A stretch of 50,198 nt of DNA. It comes from Liolophura sinensis. Lineage: Eukaryota > Mollusca > Polyplacophora > Chitonida > Chitonidae. Position numbers and translations under genes: made by a program. Below the pieces are notes generated by a model. That model did no database searches, was not told where the DNA came from, and was given only the letters and a program-made list of their open reading frames with translations. The DNA lies in NCBI RefSeq assembly GCF_032854445.1, contig NW_027018261.1:1-50198 (forward strand), written 5' to 3'. Shown in pieces: positions 12,068-25,274 of the stretch; the first letter of the stretch is position 1; every line of letters begins with the position of its first letter.

Positions 12068-14267
12068 ATGCGCAATTGGGCCAGGCATCTCCAGCTGTTG
12101 AAAAATTGCAAATTTCCTTGGTTTCCATGGATTAAGAGCCGTTGCTGGGCACGTGATCTTGACATCATTGATTATTCATTTGTGGCTACAGCCAAAAGTA
12201 TTGGTCGGAGAGCAACGCGGTTTGCACCATTCGATTTCTCGTCACAAAATACGTCGGATTAGCCTCTTTCCAGCAGCATTGGAACAGTTTTTCTACTTTT
12301 GGATTTTTGCCTGGTCTTTTTGCGAATTGAAATCGGCTACATTAACTATGTACAATCGCGACTGGTCATTACTATATTCAACTTTTCATTATAAGTTATG
12401 TGCCCTTCGGTAGCCCAGACGACGTCAAATCTTTGGGCCAAGCCCATTTAACTCACCCAGCAAATGTCTTACTTCTAAGTCGAAGAAAAACTCAATGTCT
12501 TTATCTACATGTAGAAAAACCACACCATTTGTATATAAAAAAAACAAAAGGTACTTGATACAATACGCTGTAAAAAGTACAATTGAACACTGACCCACAT
12601 CAATAAGGTGCCAAAGGATGCGCAATTGGGCCAGGCATCTCCAGCTGTTGAAAAATTGCAAATTTCCTTGGTTTCCATGGAGTAAGAGCCGTTGCTGGGC
12701 ACGTGATCTTGACATCATTGATTATTCATTTGTGGCTACAGCCAAAAGTATTGGTCGGAAAGCAACGCAGTTTGCACCATTCGATTTCTCGTCACAAAAT
12801 ACGTCGGATTAGCCTCTTACCAGCAGCATTGGAACAGTTTTTCTACTTTTGGATTTTTGCCTGGTCTTTTTGCGACTTAAAATCGGCTACATTAACTATG
12901 TACAATCGCGACTGGTCATTACTATATTCAACTTTTCATTATAAGTTATGTGCCCTTCGGTAGCCCAGACGACGTCAAATCTTTGGGCCAAGCCCATTTA
13001 ACTCACCCAGCAAATGTCTTACTTCTAAGTCGAAGACAATCTCAATGTCTTTATCTACATGTAGAAAAACCACACCATTTGTATATAAAAAAAACAAAAG
13101 GTACTTGATACAATCCGCTGCAAAAAGTACAATTGAACACTGACCCACATCAATAAGGTGCCAAAGGATGCGCAATTGGGCCAGACATCTCCAGCTGTTG
13201 AAAAATTGCAAATTTCCTTGGTTTCCATGGAGTAAGAGCCGTTGCTGGGCACGTGATCTTGACATCATTGATTATTCATTTGTGGCTACAGCCAAAAGTA
13301 TTGGTCGGAGAGCAACGCGGATTGCCCCATTCGATTTCTCGTCACAAAATACGTCGGATTAGCCTCTTACCAGCAGCATTGGAACAGTTTTTCCCACTTT
13401 TGGATTTTTGCCTGGTCTTTTTGCTTATTGAAATCGGCTACATTAACTATGTACAATCGCGACTGGTCATTACTATATTCAACTTTTCATTATAAGTTAT
13501 GTGCCCTTCGGTAGCCCAGACGACGTCAAATCTTTGGGCCCAGCCCATTTAACTCACCCAACAAATGTCTTACTTCTAAGTCGAAGACAAACTCAATGTC
13601 TTTATCTACATGTAGAAAAACCACACCATTTGTATATAAAAGAAACAAAAGGTACTTGATACACTCGCTGGAAAAAGTACAATTGAACACTGACCCACAT
13701 CAATAAGGTGCCAAAGGATGCGCAATTGGGCCAGGCATCTCCAGCTGTTGAAAAATTGCAAATTTCCTTGGTTTCCATGGAGTAAGAGCCGTTGCTGGGC
13801 ACGTGATCTTGACATCATTGATTATTCATTTGTGGCTACAGCCAAAAGTATTGGTCGGAGAGCAACGCGGTTTGCACCATTCGATTTCTCGTCACAAAAT
13901 ACGTCGGATTAGCCTCTTACCAGCAGCATTGGAACAGTTTTTCTACTTTTGGATTTTTGCCTGGTCTTTTTGCGAATTGAAATCGGGTACATTAACTATG
14001 TACAATCGCGACTGGTCATTACTATATTCAGCATTTCATTATAAGTTATGTGCCCTTCGGTAGACCAGACGACGTCAAATCTTTGGGCCAAGCCCATTTA
14101 ACTCACCCAGCAAATGTCTTACTTCTAAGTCGAAGAAAAACTCAAAGTCTTTATCTACATGTAGAAAAACCACACCATTTGTATATAAAAAAAACAAAAG
14201 GTACTTGATACAATCCGCTGTAAAAAGTACAATTGAACACTGACCCACATCAATAAGGTGCCAAAGG
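12068..14267 (+). repeat. Four-monomer block H B C I (2,200 bp)
   Basis: Monomers start at 12068 (H), 12618 (B), 13168 (C) and 13718 (I, marked by CTCAAAGTC). B, C and I recur in the same order 3,302 bp later at 15920, 16470 and 17020. The C copy is unusually altered: A-to-C changes near 13325 and 13541, one extra T near 13391, and a changed GATACACTCGCTGG stretch near 13660 with one base lost. Confidence 0.82.
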
Positions 14268-15919
14268 ATGCGCAATTGGGCCAGACATCTCCAGCTGTTG
14301 AAAAATTGCAAATTTCCTTGGTTTCCATGGAGTAAGAGCCGTTGCTGGGCACGTGATCTTGACATCATTGATTATTCATTTGTGGCTACAGCCAAAAGTA
14401 TTGGTCGGAGAGCAACGCGGTTTGCACCATTCGATTTCTCGTCACAAAATACGTCGGATTAGCCTCTTACCAGCAGCATTGGAACAGTTTTTCTACTTTT
14501 GGATTTTTGCCTGTTCTTTTTGCGAATTGAAATCGGCTACATTAACTATGTACAATCGCGACTGGTCATTACTATATTCAACTTTTCATTATAAGTTATG
14601 TGCCCTTCGGTAGCCCAGACGACGTCAAATCTTTGGGCCAAGCCCATTGAACTCACCCAGCAAATGTCTTACTTCTAAGTCGAAGACAATCTCAATGTCT
14701 TTATCTACATGTAGAAAAACCACACCATTTGTATATAAAAAAAACAAAAGGTACTTGATACAATCCGCTGCAAAAAGTACAATTGAACACTGACCGACAT
14801 CAATAAGGTGCCAAAGGATGCGCAATTGGGCCAGACATCTCCAGCTGTTGAAAAATTGCAAATTTCCTTGGTTTCCATGGAGTAAGAGCCGTTGCTGGGC
14901 ACGTGATCTTGACATCATTGATTATTCATTTGTGGCTACAGCCAAAAGTATTGGTCGGAGAGCAACGCGGATTGCACCATTCGATTTCTCGTCACAAAAT
15001 ACGTCGGATTAGCCTCTTTCCAGCAGCATTGAAACAGTTTTCCCACTTTTGGATTTTTGCCTGGTCTTTTTGCTTATTGAAATCGGCTACATTAACTATG
15101 TACAATCGCGACTGGTCATTACTATATTCAACTTTTCATTATAAGTTATGTGCCCTTCGGTAGCCCAGACGACGTCAAATCTTTGGGCCAAGCCCATTTA
15201 ACTCACCCAAAAAATGTCTTACTTCTAAGTCGAAGACAAACTCAATGTCTTTATCTACATGTAGCAAAACCACACCATTTGTATATAAAAAAAACACAAG
15301 GTACTTGATACAATCCGCTGTAAAAAGTACAATTGAACACTGACCCACATCAATAAGGTGCCAAAGGATGCGCAATTGGGCCAGGCATCTCCAGCTGTTG
15401 AAAAATTGCAAATTTCCTTGGTTTCCATGGAGTAAGAGCCGTTGCTGGGCACGTGATCTTGACATCATTGATTATTCATTTGTGGCTACAGCCAAAAGTA
15501 TTGGTCGGAGAGCAACGCGGTTTGCACCATTCGATTTCTCGTCACAAAATACGTCGGATTAGCCTCTTTCCAGCAGCATTGGAACAGTTTTTCTACTTTT
15601 GGATTTTTGCCTGGTCTTTTTGCGAATTGAAATCGGCTACATTAACTATGTACAATTGCGACTGGTCATTACTATATTCAACTTTTCATTATAAGTTATG
15701 TGCCCTTCGGTAGCCCAGACGACGTCAAATCTTTGGGCCAAGCCCATTTAACTCACCCAGCAAATGTCTTACTTCTAAGTCGAAGAAAAACTCAATGTCT
15801 TTATCTACATGTAGAAAAACCACACCATTTGTATATCAAAAAAAAACAAAAGGTACTTGATACAATCCGCTGTAAAAAGTACAATTGAACACTGACCCAC
15901 ATCAATAAGGTGCCAAAGG
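14268..15919 (+). repeat. Three-monomer block B G2 A
   Basis: Monomers start at 14268, 14818 and 15368. The B copy has CCATTGAACTC near 14645, also present in the B copy at 17570. The A copy keeps the ACAATTGCG marker but has TTTTCATTA rather than TTTTCACTA, unlike the A at 9317. A GTAGCAAAAC change near 15264 is private. Confidence 0.85.
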
Positions 15920-17569
15920 ATGCGCAATTGGGCCAGGCATCTCCAGCTGTTGAAAAATTGCAAATTTCCTTGGTTTCCATGGAGTAAGAGCCGTTGCTGG
16001 GCACGTGATCTTGACATCATTGATTATTCATTTGTGGCTACAGCCAAAAGTATTGGTCGGAGAGCAACGCAGTTTGCACCATTCGACTTCTCGTCACAAA
16101 ATACGTCGGATTAGCCTCTTACCAGCAGCATTGGAACAGTTTTTCTACTTTTGGATTTTTGCCTGGTCTTTTTGCGACTTGAAATCGGCTACATTAACTA
16201 TGTACAATCGCGACTGGTCATTACTATATTCAACTTTTCATTATAAGTTATGTGCCCTTCGGTAGCCCAGACGACGTCAAATCTTTGGGCCAAGCCCATT
16301 TAACTCACCCAGCAAATGTCTTACTTCTAAGTCGAAGACAATCTCAATGTCTTTATCTACATGTAGAAAAACCACACCATTTGTATATAAAAAAAACAAA
16401 AGGTACTTGATACAATCCGCTGCAAAAAGTACAATTGAACACTGACCCACATCAATAAGGTGCCAAAGGATGCGCAATTGGGCCAGATATCTCCAGCTGT
16501 TGAAAAATTGCAAATTTCCTTGGTTTCCATGGAGTAAGAGCCGTTGCTGGGCACGTGATCTTGACATCATTGATTATTCATTTGTGGCTACAGCCAAAAG
16601 TATTGGTCGGAGAGCAACGCGGATTGCACCATTCGATTTCTCGTCACAAAATACGTCGGATTAGCCTCTTACCAGCAGCATTGGAACAGTTTTCCCACTT
16701 TTGGATTTTTGCCTGGTCTTTTTGCTTATTGAAATCGGCTACATTAACTATGTACAATCGCGACTGGTCATTACTATATTCAACTTTTCATTATAAGTTA
16801 TGTGCCCTTCGGTAGCCCAGACGACGTCAAATCTTTGGGCCAAGCCCATTTAACTCACCCAACAAATGTCTTACTTCTAAGTCGAAGACAAACTCAATGT
16901 CTTTATCTACATGTAGAAAAACCACACCATTTGTATATAAAAGAAACAAAAGGTACTTGATACACTCCGCTGTAAAAAGTACAATTGAACACTGACCCAC
17001 ATCAATAAGGTGCCAAAGGATGCGCAATTGGGCCAGGCATCTCCAGCTGTTGAAAAATTGCAAATTTCCTTGGTTTCCATGGAGTAAGAGCCGTTCCTGG
17101 GCACGTGATCTTGACATCATTGATTATTCATTTGTGGCTACAGACAAAAGTATTGGTCGGAGAGCAACGCGGTTTGCACCATTCGATTTCTCGTCACAAA
17201 ATACGTCGGATTAGCCTCTTACCAGCAGCATTGGAACAGTTTTTCCACTTTTGGATTTTTGCCTGGTCTTTTTGCTAATTGAAATCGGCTACATTAACTA
17301 TGTACAATCGCGACTGGTCATTACTATATTCAGCATTTCATTATAAGTTATGTGCCCTTCGGTAGCCCAGACGACGTCAAATCTTTGGGCCAAGCCCATT
17401 TAACTCACCCAGCAAATGTCTTACTTCTAAGTCGAAGAAAAACTCAAAGTCTTTATCTACATGTAGAAAAACCACACCATTTGTATATAAAAAAAACAAA
17501 AGGTACTTGATACAATCCGCTGTAAAAAGTACAATTGAACACTGACCCACATCAATAAGGTGCCAAAGG
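15920..17569 (+). repeat. Three-monomer block B C I
   Basis: Monomers start at 15920, 16470 and 17020, matching 12618-14267 at an offset of 3,302 bp. The shared GCGACTTG variant in B and CTCAAAGTC in I support common descent. The I copy here has private changes near 17096 (GTTCCTGGG) and 17144 (CAGACAAAAG). Confidence 0.85.
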
Positions 17570-19222
17570 ATGCGCAATTGGGCCAGGCATCTCCAGCTGT
17601 TGAAAAATTGCAAATTTCCTTGGTTTCCATGGAGTAAGAGCCGTTGCTGGGCACGTGATCTTGACATCATTGATTATTCATTTGTGGCTACAGCCAAAAG
17701 TATTGGTCGGAGAGCAACGCGGTTTGCACCATTCGATTTCTCGTCACAAAATACGTCGGATTAGCCTCTTACCAGCAGCATTGGAACAGTTTTTCTACTT
17801 TTGGATTTTTGCCTGTTCTTTTTGCGAATTGAAATCGGCTACATTAACTATGTACAATCGCGACTGGTCATTACTATATTCAACTTTTCATTATAAGTTA
17901 TGTGCCCTTCGGTAGCCCAGACGACGTCAAATCTTTGGGCCAAGCCCATTGAACTCACCCAGCAAATGTCTTACTTCTAAGTCGAAGACAATCTCAATGT
18001 CTTTATCTACATGTAGAAAAACCACACCATTTGTATATAAAAAAAACAAAAGGTACTTGATACAATCCGCTGCAAAAAGTACAATTGAACACTGACCCAC
18101 ATCAATAAGCTGCCAAAGGATGCGCAATTGGGCCAGGCATCTCCAGCTGTTGAAAAATTGCAAATTTCCTTGGTTTCCATGGAGTAAGAGCCGTTGCTGG
18201 GCACGTGATCTTGACATCATTGATTATTCATTTGTGGCTACAGCCAAAAGTATTGGTCGGAGAGCAACGCGGATTGCACCATTCGATTTCTCGTCACAAA
18301 ATACGTCGGATTAGCCTCTTTCCAGCAGCATTGAAACAGTTTTCCCACTTTTGGATTTTTGCCTGGTCTTTTTGCTTATTGAAATCAGCTACATTAACTA
18401 TGTACAATCGCGACTGGTCATTACTATATTCAACTTTTCATTATAAGTTATGTGCCCTTCGGTAGCCCAGACGACGTCAAATCTTTGGGCCAAGCCCATT
18501 TAACTCACCCAAAAAATGTCTTACTTCTAAGTCGAAGACAAACTCAATGTCTTTATCTACATGTAGAAAAACCACACCATTTGTATATAAAAAAAACACA
18601 AGGTACTTGATACAATCCGCTGTAAAAAGTACAATTGAACACTGACCCACATCAATAAGGTGCCAAAGGATGCGCAATTGGGCCAGGCATCTCCAGCTGT
18701 TGAAAAATTGCAAATTTCCTTGGTTTCCATGGAGTAAGAGCCGTTGCTGGGCACGTGATCTTGACATCATTGATTATTCATTTGTGGCTACAGCCAAAAG
18801 TATTGGTCGGAGAGCAACGCGGTTTGCACCATTCGATTTCTCGTCACAAAATACGTCGGATTAGCCTCTTTCCAGCAGCATTGGAACAGTTTTTCTACTT
18901 TTGGATTTTTGCCTGGTCTTTTTGCGAATTGAAATCGGCTACATTAACTATGTACAATTGCGACTGGTCATTACTATATTCAACTTTTCATTATAAGTTA
19001 TGTGCCCTTCGGTAGCCCAGACGACGTCAAATCTTTGGGCCAAGCCCATTTAACTCACCCAGCAAATGTCTTACTTCTAAGTCGAAGAAAAACTCAATGT
19101 CTTTATCTACATGTAGAAAAACCACACCATTTGTATATCAAAAAAAAAACAAAAGGTACTTGATACAATCCGCTGTAAAAAGTACAATTGAACACTGACC
19201 GACATCAATAAGGTGCCAAAGG
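17570..19222 (+). repeat. Three-monomer block B G2 A
   Basis: Monomers start at 17570, 18120 and 18670; the last is 553 bp because its A run is one base longer. It matches 14268-15919 at an offset of 3,300-3,302 bp. The G2 copy has AAATCAGCTAC near 18386, shared only with the G2 copy at 19773. Confidence 0.86.
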
Positions 19223-20874
19223 ATGCGCAATTGGGCCAGGCATCTCCAGCTGTTGAAAAATTGCAAATTTCCTTGGTTTCCATGGATTAAGAGCCGTTGC
19301 TGGGCACGTGATCTTGACATCATGGATTATTCATTTGTGGCTACAGCCAAAAGTATTGGTCGGAGAGCAACGCAGTTTGCACCATTCGATTTCTCGTCAC
19401 AAAATACGTCGGATTAGCCTCTTACCAGCAGCATTGGAACAGTTTTTCCACTTTTGGATTTTTGCCTGTTCTTTTTGCGAATTGAAATCGGCTACATTAA
19501 CTATGTACAATCGCGACTGGTCATTACTATATTCAACTTTTCATTATAAGTTATGTGCCCTTCGGTAGCCCAGACGACGTCAAATCTTTGGGCCAAGCCC
19601 ATTTAACTCACCCAGCAAATGTCTTACTTCTAAGTCGAAGACAATCTCAATGTCTTTATCTACATGTAGAAAAACCACACCATTTGTATATAAAAAAAAC
19701 AAAAGGTACTTGATACAATCCGCTGCAAAAAGTACAATTGAACACTGACCCACATCAATAAGGTGCCAAAGGATGCGCAATTGGGCCAGACATCTCCAGC
19801 TGTTGAAAAATTGCAAATTTCCTTGGTTTCCATGGAGTAAGAGCCGTTGCTGGGCACGTGATCTTGACATCATTGATTATTCATTTGTGGCTACAGCCAA
19901 AAGTATTGGTCGGAGAGCAACGCGGATTGCACCATTCGATTTCTCGTCACAAAATACGTCGGATTAGCCTCTTTCCAGCAGCATTGAAACAGTTTTCCCA
20001 CTTTTGGATTTTTGCCTGGTCTTTTTGCTTATTGAAATCAGCTACATTAACTATGTACAATCGCGACTGGTCATTACTATATTCAACTTTTCATTATAAG
20101 TTATGTGCCCTTCGGTAGCCCAGACGACGTCAAATCTTTGGGCCAAGCCCATTTAACTCACCCAAAAAATGTCTTACTTCTAAGTCGAAGACAAACTCAA
20201 TGTCTTTATCTACATGTAGAAAAACCACACCATTTGTATATAAAAAAAACACAAGGTACTTGATACAATCCGCTGTAAAAAGTACAATTGAACACTGACC
20301 CACATCAATAAGGTGCCAAAGGATGCGCAATTGGGCCAGGCATCTCCAGCTGTTGAAAAATTGCAAATTTCCTTGGTTTCCATGGAGTAAGAGCCGTTGC
20401 TGGGCACGTGATCTTGACATCATTGATTATTCATTTGTGGCTACAGCCAAAAGTATTGGTCGGAGAGCAACGCGGTTTGCACCATTCGATTTCTCGTCAC
20501 AAAATACGTCGGATTAGCCTCTTTCCAGCAGCATTGGAACAGTTTTTCTACTTTTGGATTTTTGCCTGGTCTTTTTGCGAATTGAAATCGGCTACATTAA
20601 CTATGTACAATTGCGACTGGTCATTACTATATTCAACTTTTCATTATAAGTTATGTGCCCTTCGGTAGCCCAGACGACGTCAAATCTTTGGGCCAAGCCC
20701 ATTTAACTCACCCAGCAAATGTCTTACTTCTAAGTCGAAGAAAAACTCAATGTCTTTATCTACATGTAGAAAAACCACACCATTTGTATATCAAAAAAAA
20801 ACAAAAGGTACTTGATACAATCCGCTGTAAAAAGTACAATTGAACACTGACCCACATCAATAAGGTGCCAAAGG
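19223..20874 (+). repeat. Three-monomer block B G2 A (tandem copy)
   Basis: Monomers start at 19223, 19773 and 20323. The G2 and A copies closely match 18120 and 18670 at an offset of 1,653 bp, including the private AAATCAGCTAC. The B copy is less alike: it has ATCATGGATTATTC near 19320 and a GGATTAAG variant. Confidence 0.86.
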
Positions 20875-21426
20875 ATGCGCAATTGGGCCAGGCATCTCCA
20901 GCTGTTGAAAAATTGCAAATTTCCTTGGTTTCCATGGAGTAAGAGCCGTTGCTGGGCACGTGATCTTGACATCATTGATTATTCATTTGTGGCTACAGCC
21001 AAAAGTATTGGTCGGAGAGCAACGCGGTTTGCACCATTCGATTTCTCGTCACAAAATACGTCGGATTAGCCTCTTTCCAGCAGCATTGGAACAGTTTTTC
21101 TACTTTTGGATTTTTGCCTGGTCTTTTTGCGAATTGAAATCGGCTACATTAACTATGTACAATTGCGACTGGTCATTACTATATTCAACTTTTCACTATA
21201 AGTTATGTGCCCTTCGGTAGCCCAGACGACGTCAAATCTTTGGGCCAAGCCCATTTAACTCACCCAGCAAATGTCTTACTTCTAAGTCGAAGAAAAACTC
21301 AATGTCTTTATCTACATGTAGAAAAACCACACCATTTGTATATCAAAAAAAAACAAAAGGTACTTGATACAATCCGCTGTAAAAAGTACAATTGAACACT
21401 GACCCACATCAATAAGGTGCCAAAGG
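20875..21426 (+). repeat. Extra A monomer next to another A
   Basis: This 552-bp A copy directly follows the A copy at 20323, the only place where two A monomers adjoin. It has the ACAATTGCG and TTTTCACTA markers found at the left window edge and at 9317. It opens the second BCDEFGA zone and probably marks the left junction of that block. Confidence 0.88.
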
Positions 21427-24400
21427 ATGCGCAATTGGGCCAGGCATCTCCAGCTGTTGAAAAATTGCAAATTTCCTTGGTTTCCATGGAGTAAGAGCCG
21501 TTGCTGGGCACGTGATCTTGACATCATTGATTATTCATTTGTGGCTACAGCCAAAAGTATTGGTCGGAGAGCAACGCAGTTTGCACCATTCGATTTCTCG
21601 TCACAAAATACGTCGGATTAGCCTCTTACCAGCAGCATTGGAACAGTTTTTCTACTTTTGGATTTTTGCCTGTTCTTTTTGCGAATTGAAATCGGCTACA
21701 TTAACTATGTACAATCGCGACTGGTCATTACTATATTCAACTTTTCATTATAAGTTATGTGCCCTTCGGTAGCCCAGACGACGTCAAATCTTTGGGCCAA
21801 GCCCATTTAACTCACCCAGCAAATGTCTTACTTCTAAGTCGAAGACAATCTCAATGTCTTTATCTACATGTAGAAAAACCACACCATTTGTATATAAAAA
21901 AAACAAAAGGTACTTGATACAATCCGCTGCAAAAAGTACAATTGAACACTGACCCACATCAATAAGGTGCCAAAGGATGCGCAATTGGGCCAGACATCTC
22001 CAGCTGTTGAAAAATTGCAAATTTCCTTGGTTTCCATGGAGTAAGAGCCGTTGCTGGGCACGTGATCTTGACATCATTGATTATTCATTTGTGGCTACAG
22101 CCAAAAGTATTGGTCGGAGAGCAACGCGGATTGCACCATTCGATTTCTCGTCACAAAATACGTCGGATTAGCCTCTTACCAGCAGCATTGGAACAGTTTT
22201 CCCACTTTTGGATTTTTGCCTGGTCTTTTTGCTTATTGAAATCGGCTACATTAACTATGTACAATCGCGACTGGTCATTACTATATTCAACTTTTCATTA
22301 TAAGTTATGTGCCCTTCGGTAGCCCAGACGACGTCAAATCTTTGGGCCAAGCCCATTTAACTCACCCAACAAATGTCTTACTTCTAAGTCGAAGACAAAC
22401 TCAATGTCTTTATCTACATGTAGAAAAACCACACCATTTGTATATAAAAGAAACAAAAGGTACTTGATACAATCCGCTGTAAAAAGTACAATTGAACACT
22501 GACCCACATCAATAAGGTGCCAAAGGATGCGCAATTGGGCCAGGCATCTCCAGCTGTTGAAAAATTGCAAATTTCCTTGGTTTCCATGGAGTAAGAGCCG
22601 TTGCTGGGCACGTGATCTTGACATCATTGATTATTCATTTGTGGCTACAGCCAAAAGTATTGGTCGGAGAGCAACGCGGTTTGCACCATTCGATTTCTCG
22701 TCACAAAATACGTCGGATTAGCCTCTTACCAGCAGCATTGGAACAGTTTTTCCACTTTTGGATTTTTGCCTGGTCTTTTTGCTAATTGAAATCGGCTACA
22801 TTAACTATGTACAATCGCGACTGGTCATTACTATATTCAGCATTTCATTATAAGTTATGTGCCCTTCGGTAGCCCAGACGACGTCAAATCTTTGGGCCAA
22901 GCCCATTTAACTCACCCAGCAAATGTCTTACTCCTAAGTCGAAGACAAACTCAATGTCTTTATCTACATGTAGAAAAACCACACCATTTGTTTATAAAAA
23001 AACACAAGGTACTTGATACAGTCTGCTGTAAAAAGTACAATTGAACACTGACCCACATCAATAAGGTGCCAAAAGATGCGCAATTGGGCCAGGCATCTCC
23101 AGCTGTTGAAAAATTGCAAATTTCTATGGTTTCCATGGATTAAGAGCCGTTGCTGGGCACGTGATCTTGACATCATTGATTATTCATTTGTGGCTACAGC
23201 CAAAAGTATTGGTCGGAGAGCAACGCGGTTTGCACCATTCGCTTTCTCGTCACAAAATACGTCGGATTAGCCTCTTACCAGCAGCATTGGAACAGTTTTT
23301 CTACTTTTGGATTTTTGCCTGTTCTTTTTGCTAATTGAAATCGGCTACATTAACTATGTACAATCGCGACTGGTCATTACTATATTCAACTTTTCATTAT
23401 AAGTTATGTGCCCTTCGGTAGCCCAGACGACGTCAAATCTTTGGGCCAAGCCCATTTAATTCACCCAGCAAATGTCTTACTTCTAAGTCGAAGACAAACT
23501 CAATGTCTTTATCTACATGTAGAAAAACCCCACCATTTGTTTATAAAAAAACACAAGGTACTTGATACAGTCTGCTGTAAAAAGTACAATTGAACACTGA
23601 CCCACATCAATAAGGTGCCAAACGATGCGCAATTGGGCCAGGCATCTCCAGCTGTTGAAAAATTGCAAATTTCCTTGGTTTCCATGGATTAAGAGCCGTT
23701 GCTGGGCACGTGATCTTGACATCATTGATTATTCATTTGTGGCTACAGCCAAAAATATTGGTCGGAGAGCAACGCGGTTTGCACCATTCGATTTCTCGTC
23801 ACAAAATACGTCGGATTAGCCTCTTTCCAGCAGCATTGGAACAGTTTTTCTACTTTTGCATTTTTGCCTGGTCTTTTTGCTTATTGAAATCGGCTACATT
23901 AACTATGTACAATCGCGACTGGTCATTACTATATTCAACTTTTCATTATAAGTTATGTGCCCTTCGGTAGCCCAGACGACGTCAAATCTTTGGGCCAAGC
24001 CCATTTAACTCACCCAGCAAATGTCTTACTTCTAAGTCGAAGACAATCTCAATGTCTTTATCTACATGTAGAAAAACCACACCATTTGTATATAAAAAAA
24101 ACACAAGGTACTTGATACAATCCGCTGCAAAAAGTACAATTGAACACTGACCCACATCAATAAGGTGCCAAAGGATGCGCAATTGGGCCAGACATCTCCA
24201 GCTGTTGAAAAATTGCAAATTTCCTTGGTTTCCATGGAGTAAGAGCCGTTGCTGGGCACGTGATCTTGACATCATTGATTATTCATTTGTGGCTACAGCC
24301 AAAAGTATTGGTCGGAGAGCAACGCGGATTGCACCATTCGATTTCTCGTCACAAAATACGTCGGATTAGCTTTTTTCCAGCAGCATTGAAACAGTTTTCC

Positions 24401-25274
24401 CACTTTTGGATTTTTGCCTGGTCTTTTTGTTTATTGAAATCGGCTACATTAACTATGTACAATCGCGACTGGTCATTACTATATTCAACTTTTCATTATA
24501 AGTTATGTGCCCTTCGGTAGCCCAGACGACGTCAAATCTTTGGGCCAAGCCCATTTAACTCACCCAACAAATGTCTTACTTCTAAGTCGAAGACAAACTC
24601 AATGTCTTTATCTACATGTAGAAAAACCACACCATTTGTATATAAAAAAAACACAAGGTACTTGATACAATCCGCTGTAAAAAGTACAATTGAACACTGA
24701 CCCACATCAATAAGGTGCCAAAGGATGCGCAATTGGGCCAGGCATCTCCAGCTGTTGAAAAATTGCAAATTTCCTTGGTTTCCATGGAGTAAGAGCCGTT
24801 GCTGGGCACGTGATCTTGACATCATTGATTATTCATTTGTGGCTACAGCCAAAAGTATTGGTCGGAGAGCAACGCGGTTTGCACCATTCGATTTCTCGTC
24901 ACAAAATACGCCGGATTAGCCTCTTTCCAGCAGCATTGGAACAGTTTTTCTACTTTTGGATTTTTGCCTGGTCTTTTTGCGAATTGAAATCGGGTACATT
25001 AACTATGTACAATCGCGACTGGTCATTACTATATTCAACTTTTCATTATAAGTTATGTGCCCTTCGGTAGCCCAGACGACGTCAAATCTTTGGGCCAAGC
25101 CCATTTAACTCACCCAGCAAATGTCTTACTTCTAAGTCGAAGAAAAACTCAATGTCTTTATCTACATGTAGAAAACCACACCATTTGTATATCAAAAAAA
25201 AACAAAAGGTACTTGATACAATCCGCTGTAAAAAGTACAATTGAACACTGACCCACATCAATAGGTGCCAAAGG
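21427..25274 (+). repeat. Seven-monomer HOR copy 3 (BCDEFGA, 3,848 bp)
   Basis: Monomers start at 21427, 21977, 22527, 23076, 23625, 24175 and 24725, same order and lengths as 517-4366 and 4367-8216. The final A monomer is 550 rather than 552 bp because one A is missing from GTAGAAAACC near 25172 and one from CAATAGG near 25263. Confidence 0.93.
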
